Shown in pieces: positions 63,359-64,000 of a stretch of DNA of 64,000 nt. The translations under genes were made by a program, and so were the position numbers. Under the pieces are notes generated by a model, which made no database searches, had not been told where the DNA came from, and saw nothing but the letters and a program-made list of their open reading frames with translations. Source of the stretch: Nitrospirota bacterium (GTDB lineage: Bacteria > Nitrospirota > Nitrospiria > Nitrospirales > Nitrospiraceae); the NCBI GenBank assembly GCA_030645475.1, contig JAUSMA010000014.1:1-64000 (forward strand), given 5' to 3'. Position 1 is the stretch's first letter, and each line of letters opens with the position of its first letter.

Positions 63359-64000
63359 ATGTATTACAAAGATATTTCACATATTATTCGCTTCTTTGCT
63401 TTTTCCCTCGTTCTGTTCCTGGCCTACCAGATCTGGATGAAACCAACTTATTTCAGTCCAGTGCCATTGCCTCAACCGTCCGAGGGGACTGCGGCATTTC
63501 CCCCTCCCTCAGACCCTGATCAAATCCTCAGGTCAGAGCATGGGCGGTGGAGCGAGCCGCAAACACGACTCCTAGAATTCAATCAGCCCCCGAACTCGAA
63601 ACTTGGTTCGATTCGCGAGGACCTTGAGAAGGGAAACTACGCTGAGACCGAACGTCATCTACTCGCACTCCCTGAAAAAACGCTCACGAATAGACAAATC
63701 CGTAAATATGTTGCCGCGCTCTGGAATAATCTCGGCATTCAACAGGAAAAGTTCGGTGGGATAGAAGTCTCGGTCAAAGCTTTCAAGCGATCCGTGTCGC
63801 TCGATCCATCGAACCCCGTCGCACACCTCAACTTGACCCAGGCCTACTGGGGGCTACGCGATCCAGCCATGACGCCGCAGTTTCTTGAAACAGTGATCCG
63901 CCTCATCCCTCAGGATCCGTTCCCTCATCTCGCCCTCGCGGATCTCCTGCTGGAGAAAGGCCAGGTCACCGCGGCAGCTACCCACCTGAGCCAAGCCCGC
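63359..64000 (+). CDS. Membrane-anchored TPR protein, 5' part
   Basis: The reading frame starts at ATG 63359 and is open to the window end (214 codons). An N-terminal TM helix (IIRFFAFSLVLFLAYQIW) is followed by a proline-rich linker and TPR-like helices (YVAALWNNLGIQQEKFGGIE, AHLNLTQAYWGLRDPAMTPQ, ALADLLLEKGQVTAAATHLS). It probably reaches into the periplasm and could help assemble the cytochromes encoded 45 bases upstream. The C-terminus is not visible, so further domains are possible. Confidence 0.75.
   Translation, partial: MYYKDISHIIRFFAFSLVLFLAYQIWMKPTYFSPVPLPQPSEGTAAFPPPSDPDQILRSEHGRWSEPQTRLLEFNQPPNSKLGSIREDLEKGNYAETERHLLALPEKTLTNRQIRKYVAALWNNLGIQQEKFGGIEVSVKAFKRSVSLDPSNPVAHLNLTQAYWGLRDPAMTPQFLETVIRLIPQDPFPHLALADLLLEKGQVTAAATHLSQAR

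Overview
The window reads as a chromosomal segment of a Gram-negative bacterium, most likely a member of the Nitrospirota and probably genus Nitrospira. I infer this from the full System I cytochrome c maturation set, two very large multiheme cytochromes, an RND metal-efflux locus and the pairing of ThiC with a Thi4-type thiazole synthase. No rRNA, tRNA, CRISPR array, prophage or complete insertion sequence is visible. Coding density is high and most long opposite-strand frames are shadows of real genes.

Layout. 1-10.1 kb: housekeeping genes: the end of rsfS, a LapA-LapB-like fusion, bioB, an FtsX-type permease, a LuxR-type HTH protein, pyrD with a LolD-like ATPase, comF, an FmdB-like protein, a small HTH protein, mraZ away from the division cluster, and a RusA-like resolvase. 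10.2-16.9 kb: a degenerate HD-GYP protein, a MacA-ATPase-permease exporter operon, a helix-hairpin-helix lipoprotein and uppP. 17-22 kb: nadA, ileS and lspA, with ileS-lspA coupled. 21.9-27.3 kb: a promoter, TPP riboswitch and terminator ahead of thiC, then thi4, a TPR protein, a pseudo-receiver and ygfZ. 27.4-35 kb: an accessory stretch with unknown genes, a PhoD-like phosphatase, a toxin-antitoxin pair, decayed gene fragments, a PilZ protein, a damaged Mrr nuclease and an orphan addiction component.

35.2-46.9 kb: PepSY and DUF2231 proteins, then a heavy-metal efflux locus (His-rich CzcI-position protein, CzcCBA-like tripartite pump, response regulator and sensor kinase) and a DUF6502/DUF5666 pair. 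47.1-60.1 kb: a minus-strand run of thirteen closely packed genes: a 19-20-heme cytochrome, a large outer-membrane beta-barrel protein, ccmABCDEFGHI, a membrane-anchored Fe-S/FAD oxidoreductase and a Sel1 lipoprotein. Divergent from it at 60.6-64 kb are a b-type cytochrome-like membrane protein, a 24-heme cytochrome and the start of a TPR protein. Together 47-64 kb looks like a locus that encodes and matures an envelope-spanning electron conduit; this is inference from gene content.

Two non-coding signals stand out. A roughly 121-bp imperfect palindrome occurs six times between genes, usually touching a stop codon, and its arms vary in a compensatory way. A 16-bp palindrome, TGGGA-N6-TCCCA, occurs three times between the divergent cytochrome genes and once more just before the DUF6502 gene, which suggests a shared regulator.
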